A stretch of 64,000 nt of DNA from Lachnospiraceae bacterium (GCA_017555455.1 JAFZGJ010000070.1:1-64000); one strand, 5' to 3'; shown: positions 41,346 to 51,623, counted from the stretch's first letter. Numbers and translations are program-made. Notes: generated by a model not told the origin, from the letters alone.

Positions 41346-44300
41346 ATGAAAAGAGCATACAGAATAATGGCAGCTACACTTACACTTGCAATAGCATTAG
41401 GAAATATTGATTTATCAGTATTGGCTACAGAAGCTACTTATTCTGTAAATGAGACAGAAGAAGTTAGCACAGAGCAAGTAGAGAATGACAATCCAATAAT
41501 GGAAGTTATTGAAGAACAAGCAGATGAAAGTGGTTTAGAGCAAGTATCTGAAACCGAAGAAATTGAAACTGAAAATACTGAAACAGTAGAAGAAAATAAC
41601 GAAGACTTAAGCGAGACAACAGAGACTTCACCTACGGTCGGAGAACAGGATGAAGAAGCAGAAACTCAAGAAGAAGTAGTTGTTGAATCTACAGAATCAG
41701 AGGAATCAGTAGAAAATGATGAAATCATGGAAGAGAAAACAGAGACTGTACTTACGGTCGGAGAACAAGTTACAGAAGCAGAAACTCTTGAAGATGAAGT
41801 CATTGAAAAAACAGAAGAAACAGTAAGTGGAAATAGTATTGAAATCGAAGAGGAAACAGAGACTTCACCTACGGTCGGAGAACAGGATGAAGAAGCAGAA
41901 ACTCTTGAAAAAGATATTATTAAGTTTATGGTTACTTTTGTAGATTCCGAAGGAAATGAAGTGTATTCAGTAGAAGTTTCTGAAGTAGATGAGATTGAAT
42001 TACCAGAAGCACCTGAATTGGATGGATATGAGTTCATTAAATGGGATATTGACTTATCTACATTGGAGCTGACAGAAGATTTAGTAATCGAGCCAATTTA
42101 TGAAGAGGTTGAAGAAGAAAAAGAACCGGAATTGGCATATTGTGAATTATCCAAAACAGTGGATAACAAAGTAGTTAGCATAAAGGGAATAATGCCTGAA
42201 AATGCTGAAATAGTTGTGGAAAAAGTAAAATACACAGCAAACATCAAAAAAGATATTGAAGAAAGTCTGAATGACAAAGCTACAGTGGTAGTTTATGAAG
42301 CTTTTGATATCAAAATTAAGGTAGACAATACTGAATATCAGCCAAACGAATTTGATGAATCAGTAGTCGTTTCAATTAAGAATATTAATGTAAAAAATAA
42401 GGAAAATGAAGAATTAAAGGTATTCCACATTGACAATTCTAATAACATTGAAGAAGTGGAATCTACAGTAGATACATCTAGTAAAGTTGCGGAGTTTGTG
42501 GCTGAGAGCTTCTCAGTCTACGTAATTAGTGGAATTACATACAATACAGACGATGCAACTTTATTAGAGAATAATTACGGTACAGCTTATTTGTACGCAG
42601 ATGGCACTCTATTAGTAACCGAATTTAAACAGAATGCAACTGTTTTAGAAATTTATCCATGGTGTACATATAAAGAAGAAGTAAAAACAGTTAACTTTTC
42701 AGATGATATTACATATATAGGATATGGTGCATTTCATAGATTTGCTATTGAAGAAGTAAATTTACCAGCAGAGTGTTTAAGGGTAGAGGATAAAGCATTT
42801 GCTAATATAAATGATTTAAGAACAATTAATTTTAATAGTAAGCTTGAAATTATTGGAGCTAGTGCTTTTGAATGTACAGGAAATTCTTTATATACAAGAG
42901 AAGATGATGGAAGTTTAACAGGGCTGATGGCGGGAGATTACTATACATTTACAAGTGATTTAAGAAGAGTAAATTTTCCAGATAGTCTTAAAGTAATTGG
43001 TGATAATGCTTTTGATAATGTTCACTTGGTGCAAGTTTCATTTGGTAGTAATTTGGAATCCATAGGAGTTAAAGCATTTTATAATAACCATTTGTCCGAA
43101 ATAAATATTCCTGGAGGAAATGATTTAGTTATTAAAAATAATGCTTTTGAACAGGAAGAATTACACTGTTCATGTGAAGCAGAACATAATGATATAAATG
43201 ATAATGTATTAGGATTAGCACCTTTAAAAAATGTGACTTTAGGATCAGGTGTAAAAGAAATTGAAGACTATGCTTTTTATGCTAATAATGGTATAGCTGC
43301 ACCATCAAGTAATAGTTATTTCTATACATCAAGTGAAGTGGAAGCAATATTTGATGGAAGTATTACAATAGCTGACTCCGTAACTACTATCGGGGATTAT
43401 GCTTTTAAAGGAGTAAAAGCAAATGTAATTAATGGTGGAAATGGTGTACAAAGTATAGGAACTCATGCTTTTAATGTAGGTACATATTATGGAATGCATG
43501 GATATAATTTATATGTGTCAACTACAGTAAATTCTAATAATGATTTAATAAATAATTTATCATGGAAGACTAATAATTATAGAAATTTGCCTGTAACAAT
43601 TTCATTTGATACAGATGGTGGAAATAATATAAATAATATGAAAATACCATATAACAGTTTATTAAATGTAGAAGATGCTGTGAAAGATGGAAAAGATTTC
43701 TACTGTTGGGGCATATATAATAGTTATGGTACATTGCAAAAAATTGATTTGGCAAGTTATAGATTTACAAAAGACACAACTATATATGCCCTTTGGAGAC
43801 CAGTTGTGACTTATGATTTAGATGGTGGATATTTTGCAGATGAATTAAAAACATTGGCACCAAATTTAGTTCCTGACTTGAAACCTTTTTATTATGATGG
43901 ATCTAAATATACAGCTGCTGATGGAATTCTATATGAAGGATTAGCAGAAGGACACTATTTTATACTTCCTGATCGTTATTCAACATTGGTAAGTGATGAC
44001 TCTATTTATATGGTTCCTAAAAAAGATGGATATAGATTTGATGGATATACAGTAACGGGTAGTTATTATGAAGTTACTAATTTCAGACAAGGATACGAGT
44101 TTAGAGAAACATTTTTAAATGATTACTATAATATATACGCTGGATATAATAATAGTTCAAAGAAATTTACTAATTTCTACGAAATGAATGGGGATATTAC
44201 ATTAACAGCAAATTGGACAGAATTACCCAAATATGAAATAACATTTGAGACAAATGGTGGAAGCACAGTAGAATCCCAGCAAGTTGTAAAAAATAATAAA

Positions 44301-47300
44301 GTAACAGAGCCAGTTACATCCAAAACTGGTTATACCTTCAAAGGTTGGTTTACAGATTCAACATTTACATCTGAATATGATTTTAGTACACCTGTAACAA
44401 GTGCTTTTACATTGTATGCCAAATTTGAAATCAATGAATATACAGTATCTTTTGATTCTGAAGGATATGGAGATTTCGCAGACCAAGTAATTGAATATGA
44501 TAATTTAGTAACAAATCCGGGTGAACCTAATAGAGAAGGTTATATTTTCTTAGGATGGTATAATGGTGCATCTAAATGGATTTTTGAAACAGATACTGTA
44601 AAAGGTGATATTGAATTACTTGCAAAATATGAGATTAAAAAATATGACGTAGTGTATAAAGTGGATGGCAACCAATTCCATTCAGAAGTTGTAGAACATG
44701 GAAGCACAGCAGTTGGAACACCAACAGAGCCTACTAAAACAGGATATGATTTCATTGGTTGGTTTAATGGAGCTGATGAATTTGATTTCATTACACCGGT
44801 AACTGGTGAATTAAAATTAGATGCTAAGTTTGAAATCAATAAATATGAAATTCAGTTCAATTCCAATGATGGAAGTACAGTTCCAACCCAAGAGATTGAA
44901 TATAATCAAAAAGTAGTAAGACCTACAAATCCAACTAAAGCAGGTTATGAATTTAAGGGTTGGTTTACAGATTCAACATGTACAGCTGAATATGATTTTG
45001 ATACACAAGTAACAGGACCACTTACATTATTTGCTAAATGGGAAAGAATTACTTATAGTGTTCAATTCAATTCCAATGGTGGTAGTGCAGTAGGAAATCA
45101 AGTGATAGGAGAAGGAGATAAGGTTGTAAGACCTACAGACCCTACACTTACCCATTATGAGTTTAAAGGTTGGTTCAAAGACCAAGCCTTAACAGACGAA
45201 TGGGATTTCAACACAGACACTGTTACAGCAGCTACTACATTGTATGCAAAATGGGAAGAATTACCATTTGTTTATGTGACTTATATTTTAGATAATGGTG
45301 AACCTGATGTAACTTCTAAATATTATGCCGGAGAAACAACGGTACCACCAGCTACACCTTTAAAAGAAAAAGCTGTTTTTGAAGGATGGCAATATGGAAC
45401 TTATGTTGATGTAAATTATGATACTTTTGTAGGTTGGCAGGAATACATAGCCAATTACATGACTTTACATAGTGGAGAGTTGTTAATTAATGATGGACAT
45501 GTAAATAGAGGAACACATTTAGCTTTCAAAGCTAGATATAAAAACGAAGTTATTGAAGATGTGAATGATGGGGTGACACCTGAAAAAGTAACTCAGCAGT
45601 CCAATACAGTTCAATATACTTTAAATACACCTTCTAGAGATGGATATAAATTCAGATGGTGGAATGTATATAAAAATAATGCAGAAGAGACATATATGGA
45701 AAGTCAAGGATTTACTCGCGACGTTATGTATCCAATAATATATCAGCCTGTTATTTTTAGAGCAGAATGGATAAAGATACATACAATCACTTTTGATAGT
45801 GATGGTGGAACAGCTGTAAGTAGTCAGACTGTAGAAGATGGAAGCGTAATTTTAAAACCAGCAGACCCAACTAAAGAAAAGCATATGTTTGATGGTTGGT
45901 ATAATGGTACAGAAAAATGGAATTTTGCGGTAGATGTTCCAAATTCTGACATTGAGTTAAAAGCTAAATGGACTTATACACCTGACAAATATCAGTTTAC
46001 TTTTAATAGTAACGGTGGAAATTCAATTCCAAGTCAGGAAATTACAGAAGGTGGTACAGCTACTAGACCAACAGACCCAACAAGAAAAGGTTACACTTTC
46101 AAAGGTTGGTATACAGACACTACATTTACAACTGAATATGATTTTTCAGAAGTATTAACAGGAAGTACAACAATTGTTGCTAAGTGGGAAATCAATGAGT
46201 ACACTATTTCATTTGATACACAGGGTGGAAATGTAGTACCAAGCCAGACACTTGAATTTAATAGCCTTGTAAATAAACCAAGTAATCCTACAAAAGAAGG
46301 TTACACATTCAGAGGATGGTATAAGGATCCAGTTGGATTAGTCGCTTGGGATTTCACATCTGACGTAGTGGAAGAAGATAGAACAATTATAGCTGTATGG
46401 GATGTAAATAAATTCACAGTTTCTTTTGATTCTGATGGTGGTAGTGCAGTGGCAGCTCAAGTAGTTGAATATAATAAACAGGTTACAAAACCAAGTAATC
46501 CTACTAAATCTGGATACAAATTTATAGGTTGGTTTAATGGAACAGATGAATTTGATTTCAGTACTCCTGTAAAAGAAGAAATTACATTGAAAGCTAAATG
46601 GGAAGAAGTAAAAGTAACACCCCAGCCTGAGGATACAGAACCAACTCCTGACACTGACCCAGATGAAACACCAGAGACAGAAACAGAGCCAGAGGATGTT
46701 CCGGAAGAAACCCCTGACACAGAGCCAGAGACAGAGCCTGAGGAAGAACCAACAGAGGAACCAGAGGTTGAGCCGGAAGTAATTGAAATAATCCCTGAAA
46801 TAGTTCCTGAAGACATCGAACCTGAAATTGAGATCCCTGTGATTGAAATTGAAGAAGATGAAATTCCAGAGATTGAAATTCCAGAGATTGAAGATGAAAC
46901 ACCTGCAGAAGAAATAGTAGCAGATGAAGAAGAAGCTATTACAGTGGACAATCCTTTATATAGTGTAAAGGTTGAAGACAATAATATGAAAAATGCAATG
47001 GCTAAATTCGTGGAGGCAATGAAATATATGACTATAGTACTTTCAATCAGTATATTAGCAGTATTAGGAATCCTTGGACTCTTATTATTGTTAGTAGCAT
47101 GGATGAAAAAAGTAAAAGTTCATAATGACCATAACTTAGATGACTATGCAGATGAAGATTTTGTAGTTGTTTATAAAACATCTGTAAAATCCGAAGGAAA
47201 TAGACTTGCAGAGTTATTCAAGAAAGAAGACAGAGTATGGACACTTAGTATTCCTGAAGAAGTTGTGGCTGACAGAGTAACAAATTCATTTAAAATTGAA

Positions 47301-47438
47301 TTAAATAAGTCATTCTGTAAGAGATATAACGGTGAGCAGCTTATAGTAGTCATGGAAAACTCTAATGAAGAATTAGTTAAAAATCTTGGATTCGTAATTG
47401 ATGAAAAGGAAAATGAGATTAAGTTTATATTAGCTTAA
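41346..47438 (+). CDS. Giant adhesin-like surface protein, about 2030 aa, with cytoplasmic tail
   Basis: Order of parts: signal peptide (MAATLTLAIALGNIDLSVLA); an acidic region with three TVGEQ repeats (two of them from an identical 50-bp DNA repeat, 41619-41668 and 41855-41904); a beta region; LRR_5/BspA repeats at about 400-770; about ten InlB B-type (Listeria-Bacteroides) repeats at about 958-1750, each ending GW(F/Y)-x; a Pro/Glu-rich stalk at 1758-1861; one membrane helix near 1891-1921; and a tail of about 105 residues inside the cell. There is no LPXTG. ATG 41346 is chosen, ten bases after GGGAGG. It probably binds a surface ligand, with the tail linking to internal partners. Confidence 0.85.
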   Translation: MKRAYRIMAATLTLAIALGNIDLSVLATEATYSVNETEEVSTEQVENDNPIMEVIEEQADESGLEQVSETEEIETENTETVEENNEDLSETTETSPTVGEQDEEAETQEEVVVESTESEESVENDEIMEEKTETVLTVGEQVTEAETLEDEVIEKTEETVSGNSIEIEEETETSPTVGEQDEEAETLEKDIIKFMVTFVDSEGNEVYSVEVSEVDEIELPEAPELDGYEFIKWDIDLSTLELTEDLVIEPIYEEVEEEKEPELAYCELSKTVDNKVVSIKGIMPENAEIVVEKVKYTANIKKDIEESLNDKATVVVYEAFDIKIKVDNTEYQPNEFDESVVVSIKNINVKNKENEELKVFHIDNSNNIEEVESTVDTSSKVAEFVAESFSVYVISGITYNTDDATLLENNYGTAYLYADGTLLVTEFKQNATVLEIYPWCTYKEEVKTVNFSDDITYIGYGAFHRFAIEEVNLPAECLRVEDKAFANINDLRTINFNSKLEIIGASAFECTGNSLYTREDDGSLTGLMAGDYYTFTSDLRRVNFPDSLKVIGDNAFDNVHLVQVSFGSNLESIGVKAFYNNHLSEINIPGGNDLVIKNNAFEQEELHCSCEAEHNDINDNVLGLAPLKNVTLGSGVKEIEDYAFYANNGIAAPSSNSYFYTSSEVEAIFDGSITIADSVTTIGDYAFKGVKANVINGGNGVQSIGTHAFNVGTYYGMHGYNLYVSTTVNSNNDLINNLSWKTNNYRNLPVTISFDTDGGNNINNMKIPYNSLLNVEDAVKDGKDFYCWGIYNSYGTLQKIDLASYRFTKDTTIYALWRPVVTYDLDGGYFADELKTLAPNLVPDLKPFYYDGSKYTAADGILYEGLAEGHYFILPDRYSTLVSDDSIYMVPKKDGYRFDGYTVTGSYYEVTNFRQGYEFRETFLNDYYNIYAGYNNSSKKFTNFYEMNGDITLTANWTELPKYEITFETNGGSTVESQQVVKNNKVTEPVTSKTGYTFKGWFTDSTFTSEYDFSTPVTSAFTLYAKFEINEYTVSFDSEGYGDFADQVIEYDNLVTNPGEPNREGYIFLGWYNGASKWIFETDTVKGDIELLAKYEIKKYDVVYKVDGNQFHSEVVEHGSTAVGTPTEPTKTGYDFIGWFNGADEFDFITPVTGELKLDAKFEINKYEIQFNSNDGSTVPTQEIEYNQKVVRPTNPTKAGYEFKGWFTDSTCTAEYDFDTQVTGPLTLFAKWERITYSVQFNSNGGSAVGNQVIGEGDKVVRPTDPTLTHYEFKGWFKDQALTDEWDFNTDTVTAATTLYAKWEELPFVYVTYILDNGEPDVTSKYYAGETTVPPATPLKEKAVFEGWQYGTYVDVNYDTFVGWQEYIANYMTLHSGELLINDGHVNRGTHLAFKARYKNEVIEDVNDGVTPEKVTQQSNTVQYTLNTPSRDGYKFRWWNVYKNNAEETYMESQGFTRDVMYPIIYQPVIFRAEWIKIHTITFDSDGGTAVSSQTVEDGSVILKPADPTKEKHMFDGWYNGTEKWNFAVDVPNSDIELKAKWTYTPDKYQFTFNSNGGNSIPSQEITEGGTATRPTDPTRKGYTFKGWYTDTTFTTEYDFSEVLTGSTTIVAKWEINEYTISFDTQGGNVVPSQTLEFNSLVNKPSNPTKEGYTFRGWYKDPVGLVAWDFTSDVVEEDRTIIAVWDVNKFTVSFDSDGGSAVAAQVVEYNKQVTKPSNPTKSGYKFIGWFNGTDEFDFSTPVKEEITLKAKWEEVKVTPQPEDTEPTPDTDPDETPETETEPEDVPEETPDTEPETEPEEEPTEEPEVEPEVIEIIPEIVPEDIEPEIEIPVIEIEEDEIPEIEIPEIEDETPAEEIVADEEEAITVDNPLYSVKVEDNNMKNAMAKFVEAMKYMTIVLSISILAVLGILGLLLLLVAWMKKVKVHNDHNLDDYADEDFVVVYKTSVKSEGNRLAELFKKEDRVWTLSIPEEVVADRVTNSFKIELNKSFCKRYNGEQLIVVMENSNEELVKNLGFVIDEKENEIKFILA

Positions 47439-47450
47439 GGGCAAGGATAG

Positions 47451-47473
47451 GAGGCGGTTGTTAAAACCGCCTC
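47451..47473 (+). terminator. Hairpin terminator
   Basis: GAGGCGGTT pairs perfectly with AACCGCCTC; the downstream T tract is weak. Confidence 0.65.
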
Positions 47474-47501
47474 TCTTCATATAAAAAGGAGATGACATGT
47501 T

Positions 47502-48461
47502 ATGAATAAATTGTATTTAAGTAGTGTAAAAATAGAAGAAACAGTAGAAGCAGTTGAAGAAAATCCAGTAGCAGAAACTTCTACAACAGACGCTTTCTTT
47601 AATGATTATGATAATCAGAATGTGATTACTAATATAGATGAATTTAATAATTATAACTTGGGTTATGATTCCATAGTTACATATAAAGAAGCGAGAACAG
47701 CTGTAGAGGAAAAAAGACCATTCATTATAGATAAAATTGGGCAGAATAAAGAAATAGAAAATACAGATAAAATATATAAAACACTATCTAAAATGAAGAT
47801 TGCAAATAAAATGGTTGAAAGAGTTGGATTTATACAAGTTTATAACAAACCTAAGCAGATCAAAATTAAGGAAAGAAATAAGAAAAAATACCGTGGTATA
47901 GCCAATGAGGCATTCTTAATTACTAAAAAGAAAAGTTTCAATCAGAAAAAAATAGGTTATTTGCCTTTGCAGGAATCCACTGTTGATAAAGATTTATATG
48001 TAGAGATTACGACAAGTAGAGGTTATCAGTGGTTATTAATATTAATCATGTTATTAGGAATATTAGGTTTTATATTTGCTACCAAAGATTGGGATGGTTG
48101 GAATTTCAATTTAGATAGACTTACCTTATACAAAACACAGGAAACAGTAGAATATAAAGAAAGTGCTTTGAGTATTGGATTTAATGCCACACCGGTAGTA
48201 GAAAATGGAAATGTAAACATTCTTCTGACAAGTGAATTTGCAGAGGGATTAACATATAAGGCAATGATATATGATGAAAACAATAATTTATTATTTGAAA
48301 GTGATGAAATTCAAGCAGGTGATGGTTTAAATAATATTTCATTGAATGATAATTATTCAGCTGATTCAAATTATTGTACCTTAGCTTGTGAAACCTTTAG
48401 AAATGGAAATTATATAGGTACAGTAGAAAGTGAATTGGTATTTAAGAATAGGAGTGAGTAA
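47502..48461 (+). CDS. Single-pass membrane protein with C-terminal beta domain (paralogue 2), 319 aa
   Basis: The first ~165 residues are cytosolic and basic near the end. One membrane helix follows (WLLILIMLLGILGFIFA near 180-197), then an extracellular beta domain (IGFNATPVVENGNVNILLTS, then FRNGNYIGTVESELVF) homologous to the protein at 40212. The ribosome site is AAAGGAG. It is separated by five bases from the transglutaminase-like gene, so the two are co-expressed. Confidence 0.75.
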   Translation: MNKLYLSSVKIEETVEAVEENPVAETSTTDAFFNDYDNQNVITNIDEFNNYNLGYDSIVTYKEARTAVEEKRPFIIDKIGQNKEIENTDKIYKTLSKMKIANKMVERVGFIQVYNKPKQIKIKERNKKKYRGIANEAFLITKKKSFNQKKIGYLPLQESTVDKDLYVEITTSRGYQWLLILIMLLGILGFIFATKDWDGWNFNLDRLTLYKTQETVEYKESALSIGFNATPVVENGNVNILLTSEFAEGLTYKAMIYDENNNLLFESDEIQAGDGLNNISLNDNYSADSNYCTLACETFRNGNYIGTVESELVFKNRSE

Positions 48462-48466
48462 GCGTT

Positions 48467-49555
48467 ATGAAACATAGAAATAAGTTTATAATCTATGTAT
48501 TGATGCTTACCCTGATATTATCCGGCTGTGAAGAAGAAGTAATCATTGAAAAAGAAGTTGTGTATACAAATGTTACAATTCCAAAAGAAATATATAAAAG
48601 TGATGAAAGATATTATTATTCGCATATAACATCAGATGAATATAAAGAAATATATAATCAGATATATGATACCTTAACTGAAAAGAGTGATTGCATAGAA
48701 CTAAAAATAAGTGATGCATCTACCTTGGAAAAAATTTTTAGAATGGTAATTTTTGATAATGTGGATTTGTTCTATGTGGAAAGCTTCAAATACATTCAAA
48801 AAGATGAAGAGACAATAAAATTTATGCCAATCTATTATATGAGCATAGAAGAAATTGAGCAGGCAGAGTATGAGATATATAGTTACACCCAAAAGATTTT
48901 AAATAATATTACCTATGATATGGATACATTTACCAAGGAAAAGATTATTTATGATTTTATAGTGAGTCATACAGAATATGATATAAGCAGTGAATACGGA
49001 CAAAGCATTTATTCTGTAGTTCAAAATAAAAGTGTATGTGCCGGTTACAGCTTTATGTTTAAATATCTTTGTGAAAAAGTGGATATTCCTTGTGTAGTAA
49101 TAACTGGCAGTACCAAAGAGGGTATATATCATGCTTGGAATGCTGTTTACCTTGGTAATAATTGGTACATGGTAGATTGTGCCAATGACAAGGATGAGAA
49201 TGGGGAGGTTACATATAAATTTTTTAATGTAACAAGGGAGCAAATCTTAAGATCGTATAATATAAATAACCTTGTTGAAGTTCCAGAGTGTACAAGCATT
49301 TTGGAAGAATATTATTATAAAAATGGTTTATATTTTGAGCAGACAGATATAGGTAGATTCAGTGATTTAATTCATGATAAACAATCAAAAAGTGAAAATG
49401 AGCTGGTTGTTAGATGTGCCGATTCAAATGTTTATGATGATATGGAACAGTACTTATTAACAGATGGTAATTTACTAAACATAATAGGAAATGATGTTTC
49501 AGTGACTTGCAATTTTGATAGAGAATTACTTCTGATTTTTATTAAATGGAAGTAA
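48467..49555 (+). CDS. Transglutaminase-like lipoprotein, 362 aa
   Basis: A lipobox (LTLILSGC at about residue 20) anchors the protein. The transglutaminase-like core shows the Cys-His-Asp triad in SVCAGYSFMFKYLCEKV, GIYHAWNAVYLGNNWYMVD and the DCAND segment, in normal order and spacing (about residues 185-250). Members of this superfamily are cysteine proteases or cross-linking enzymes at the cell surface. Here cross-linking or trimming of the neighbouring surface proteins is a plausible inference. TAGGAGTGAG precedes the start. Confidence 0.85.
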   Translation: MKHRNKFIIYVLMLTLILSGCEEEVIIEKEVVYTNVTIPKEIYKSDERYYYSHITSDEYKEIYNQIYDTLTEKSDCIELKISDASTLEKIFRMVIFDNVDLFYVESFKYIQKDEETIKFMPIYYMSIEEIEQAEYEIYSYTQKILNNITYDMDTFTKEKIIYDFIVSHTEYDISSEYGQSIYSVVQNKSVCAGYSFMFKYLCEKVDIPCVVITGSTKEGIYHAWNAVYLGNNWYMVDCANDKDENGEVTYKFFNVTREQILRSYNINNLVEVPECTSILEEYYYKNGLYFEQTDIGRFSDLIHDKQSKSENELVVRCADSNVYDDMEQYLLTDGNLLNIIGNDVSVTCNFDRELLLIFIKWK

Positions 49556-49658
49556 AAAATTATTTTCAAAAATAGATGAAATTTCGCTTGTAAATCATAT
49601 ATTTCAGCGTTACACTCTCCCAACAATAAAAAATTGAATAAGAAAAGGAGAGAGAAAT

Positions 49659-50357
49659 ATGTTTTATGCAGTTTCAGTAATGATGTTAGGTTACACACGA
49701 ATTAATGGAGTAGTGGCCTATAATAATTCCACAAGAGAGTTTTTGGAATTAACACCTGCAAAGGCAAGAGAGCTTATTAACACTGGTAAATTGAAAGGTC
49801 TTAAATGGATTAATACCGAAGACGGTGTTGAATTTGTATGTGATACCGAAGGTTGGAATCAGCAGAACATGCCAATTAAGACAGCTTGCGGTAAATTCAG
49901 ACCAATGCTTAATGATTACCCAGGAGTTGAATTTAATTCAATGTTTACCTTGGTTCGTGTCGTAGACGTGGACGAATGTAGATTATATGAGGTAGTTTCC
50001 AATAAGTGTTGCCGTATTAAAATGAAAGAAGCAGATTTAAGAGGCTTGGCAAACATTACCAATATTGCTGGTTGCTGGATCAAAGAGGATGAAATCGTAG
50101 TAGCTGATGGTGTACTTATGGTTGACAGACGTACATCTGCCAAAGAAGAAGCAGTAGAAGTTAATATTGCAGCTTCACCTTTAGTTGAAGAGACTGTGGA
50201 AGCAGAACCAGTAGCAGAAGAAAAGTCTGATATGAGTGAAGATGAACCGGAAGACAGTGGAAAATTAGATATGAATAAAGTCTTTTCTGTTGAGAATGCA
50301 GAGGAAACAACATCTGATGCAGGTAAAAAACCAACTAAAAAATCTAAAAGAAAATAG
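49659..50357 (+). CDS. Cytosolic protein with a possible KIR-type module, 232 aa
   Basis: The first ~65 residues (YTRINGVVAYNNSTREFLEL, then KARELINTGKLKGLKWINTE) resemble, at lower similarity, the module shared by the 23-30 kb proteins. A second related unit may follow. The C-terminal third is acidic and low in complexity, ending in a basic KKPTKKSKRK. Start support is AAAGGAGAGA. No export signal. Function is unknown. Confidence 0.65.
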   Translation: MFYAVSVMMLGYTRINGVVAYNNSTREFLELTPAKARELINTGKLKGLKWINTEDGVEFVCDTEGWNQQNMPIKTACGKFRPMLNDYPGVEFNSMFTLVRVVDVDECRLYEVVSNKCCRIKMKEADLRGLANITNIAGCWIKEDEIVVADGVLMVDRRTSAKEEAVEVNIAASPLVEETVEAEPVAEEKSDMSEDEPEDSGKLDMNKVFSVENAEETTSDAGKKPTKKSKRK

Positions 50358-50374
50358 TAACATTTTCCAACTTG

Positions 50375-50402
50375 GGGAGTAGTCATTATAATGACTACTC
50401 CC
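50375..50402 (+). terminator. Hairpin terminator
   Basis: GGGAGTAGTCAT pairs perfectly with ATGACTACTCCC (50375-50386 with 50391-50402). A short A/T tract follows. Confidence 0.7.
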
Positions 50403-50659
50403 TTATTAAGTTTATATTCAAACAACTACATAATTTAAGATTCATGGGTTACATCACTAATAGACCTAATTTCAGACATATACTAGATATAAATATATAG
50501 TTACAAAATAATACTGTAAATTGGTTGAGTGACATTTCAATAGAAGTTCAAATAAATGGATTTCTATTAAGCGAGCAATACTGTCAGATAGTTATTCTTC
50601 CCATTAATCAACAAGCCTTAAATAAAATCGTAGCGATGAGCAGACCATTTTATAGTTTA

Positions 50660-50850
50660 CATGGGAGGATAGTAGGAAGGTACGGAGGATATTGAAAGGA
50701 TACTTAGAGACACAATCCCCTTTGGAGGATAGTGGGGGGAACACTTCTTTCATCCTTTGGAGGACATGGAAGGCACAATCCCTCTTGGAGGATAGCAGAA
50801 GGACACAATCCCCTAAGAAGGTACAATCCCATTCAGATGGCAGATGATGT
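50660..50850. repeat. Degenerate tandem repeats with GGAGGAT and CACAATCCC words
   Basis: CACAATCCC(C/T)(T/C)TTGGAGGATAG units occur at 50711-50733 and 50774-50796. Shortened copies lie at 50804 and 50823, and additional GGAGGAT words at about 50664 and 50685. The array fills the non-coding stretch before the RadC-like gene. It could be a protein-binding array, an oriT-like region or degenerate satellite. The rest of 50403-50876 shows no gene. Confidence 0.5.
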
Positions 50851-50876
50851 AAAACCTTTATGGAAGGTATGAAGGC

Positions 50877-51362
50877 ATGATAATCAGAGAGTATGATTTA
50901 GTCTTGGATGAAGATACAAAACATAGCAAGTTAGAGATTAAACAAAGTTTTAGTTACAATCAGAATAAATTTGATGGAGCAGATAAAATATGTAATTTCA
51001 TGAGAGATAACTACCAGTTGCATCAAAAAGCAGATGAATATGTGTATATACTGGCATTTAATACAAGGATGTGGCTACTTGGAATATTTGAATTGGCACA
51101 TGGAACTGGAAATAAGTGTTTAGTGGATGTAAGAGGAGTTTTTATGAGAGCACTTTTTGTAGGAGCTCAATCTATAATCATGGTACATAATCATCCCTCT
51201 GGAGAAGTAGAACCCTCAAATGATGACAAATTAATAAATCAAAAACTCAACGAAGCAGGTATTCTAATCGGAATCCCCTTAATAGACAATATCATCATCG
51301 GTGAAAACACTTTTTACAGTTTAAATTCAAATATTACAGGACATATAGAAAGGAACGAATAA
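50877..51362 (+). CDS. RadC-like JAB/JAMM-domain protein, 161 aa
   Basis: The JAMM metal-binding motif is intact: MVHNHPSGEVEPSNDD (HxHPSG..SxxD), preceded by VDVRGVFMRALFVGAQSII, which fits the core of the RadC-like domain. It lacks the N-terminal helix-hairpin-helix domain of chromosomal RadC, as is usual for the copies on mobile elements. The role of such proteins is unresolved (not DNA repair as first thought). The stop is one base from the next start. Confidence 0.85.
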   Translation: MIIREYDLVLDEDTKHSKLEIKQSFSYNQNKFDGADKICNFMRDNYQLHQKADEYVYILAFNTRMWLLGIFELAHGTGNKCLVDVRGVFMRALFVGAQSIIMVHNHPSGEVEPSNDDKLINQKLNEAGILIGIPLIDNIIIGENTFYSLNSNITGHIERNE

Positions 51363-51363
51363 T

Positions 51364-51549
51364 ATGAAAAAGAAGGAAACTTACACCAGAGAAGAAGTAA
51401 TAGAGATGTTAAAACAAATGCAGACAGAAACTGTAAAATGCCAAGGTTTCTTTGCAGGACATGTTACTCAACTTTGGGTAGTTAAATCAATGCTTGGAAA
51501 AAGAATTGAGGAACTTGGTGGTGAGAGTATACAGATTAAAATTGTTTAA
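51364..51549 (+). CDS. Small protein, 61 aa
   Basis: This helical, lysine-rich protein is coupled to the RadC-like gene (one-base gap, GAAAGGAAC upstream). The family is not recognised. Confidence 0.65.
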   Translation: MKKKETYTREEVIEMLKQMQTETVKCQGFFAGHVTQLWVVKSMLGKRIEELGGESIQIKIV

Positions 51550-51623
51550 GATTTAGGCGGATAACATGCTGGCGATAGTTTGTTTCTTCATCCCTAATAA
51601 ATTGAGAAAGGAGACACCCCAAT

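Noticed and set aside
46457..46981. Minus-strand ORF of 174 codons rich in Ser and Gly
   Set aside because: It is a shadow of the Pro/Glu-rich stalk of the giant protein and has no ribosome site.
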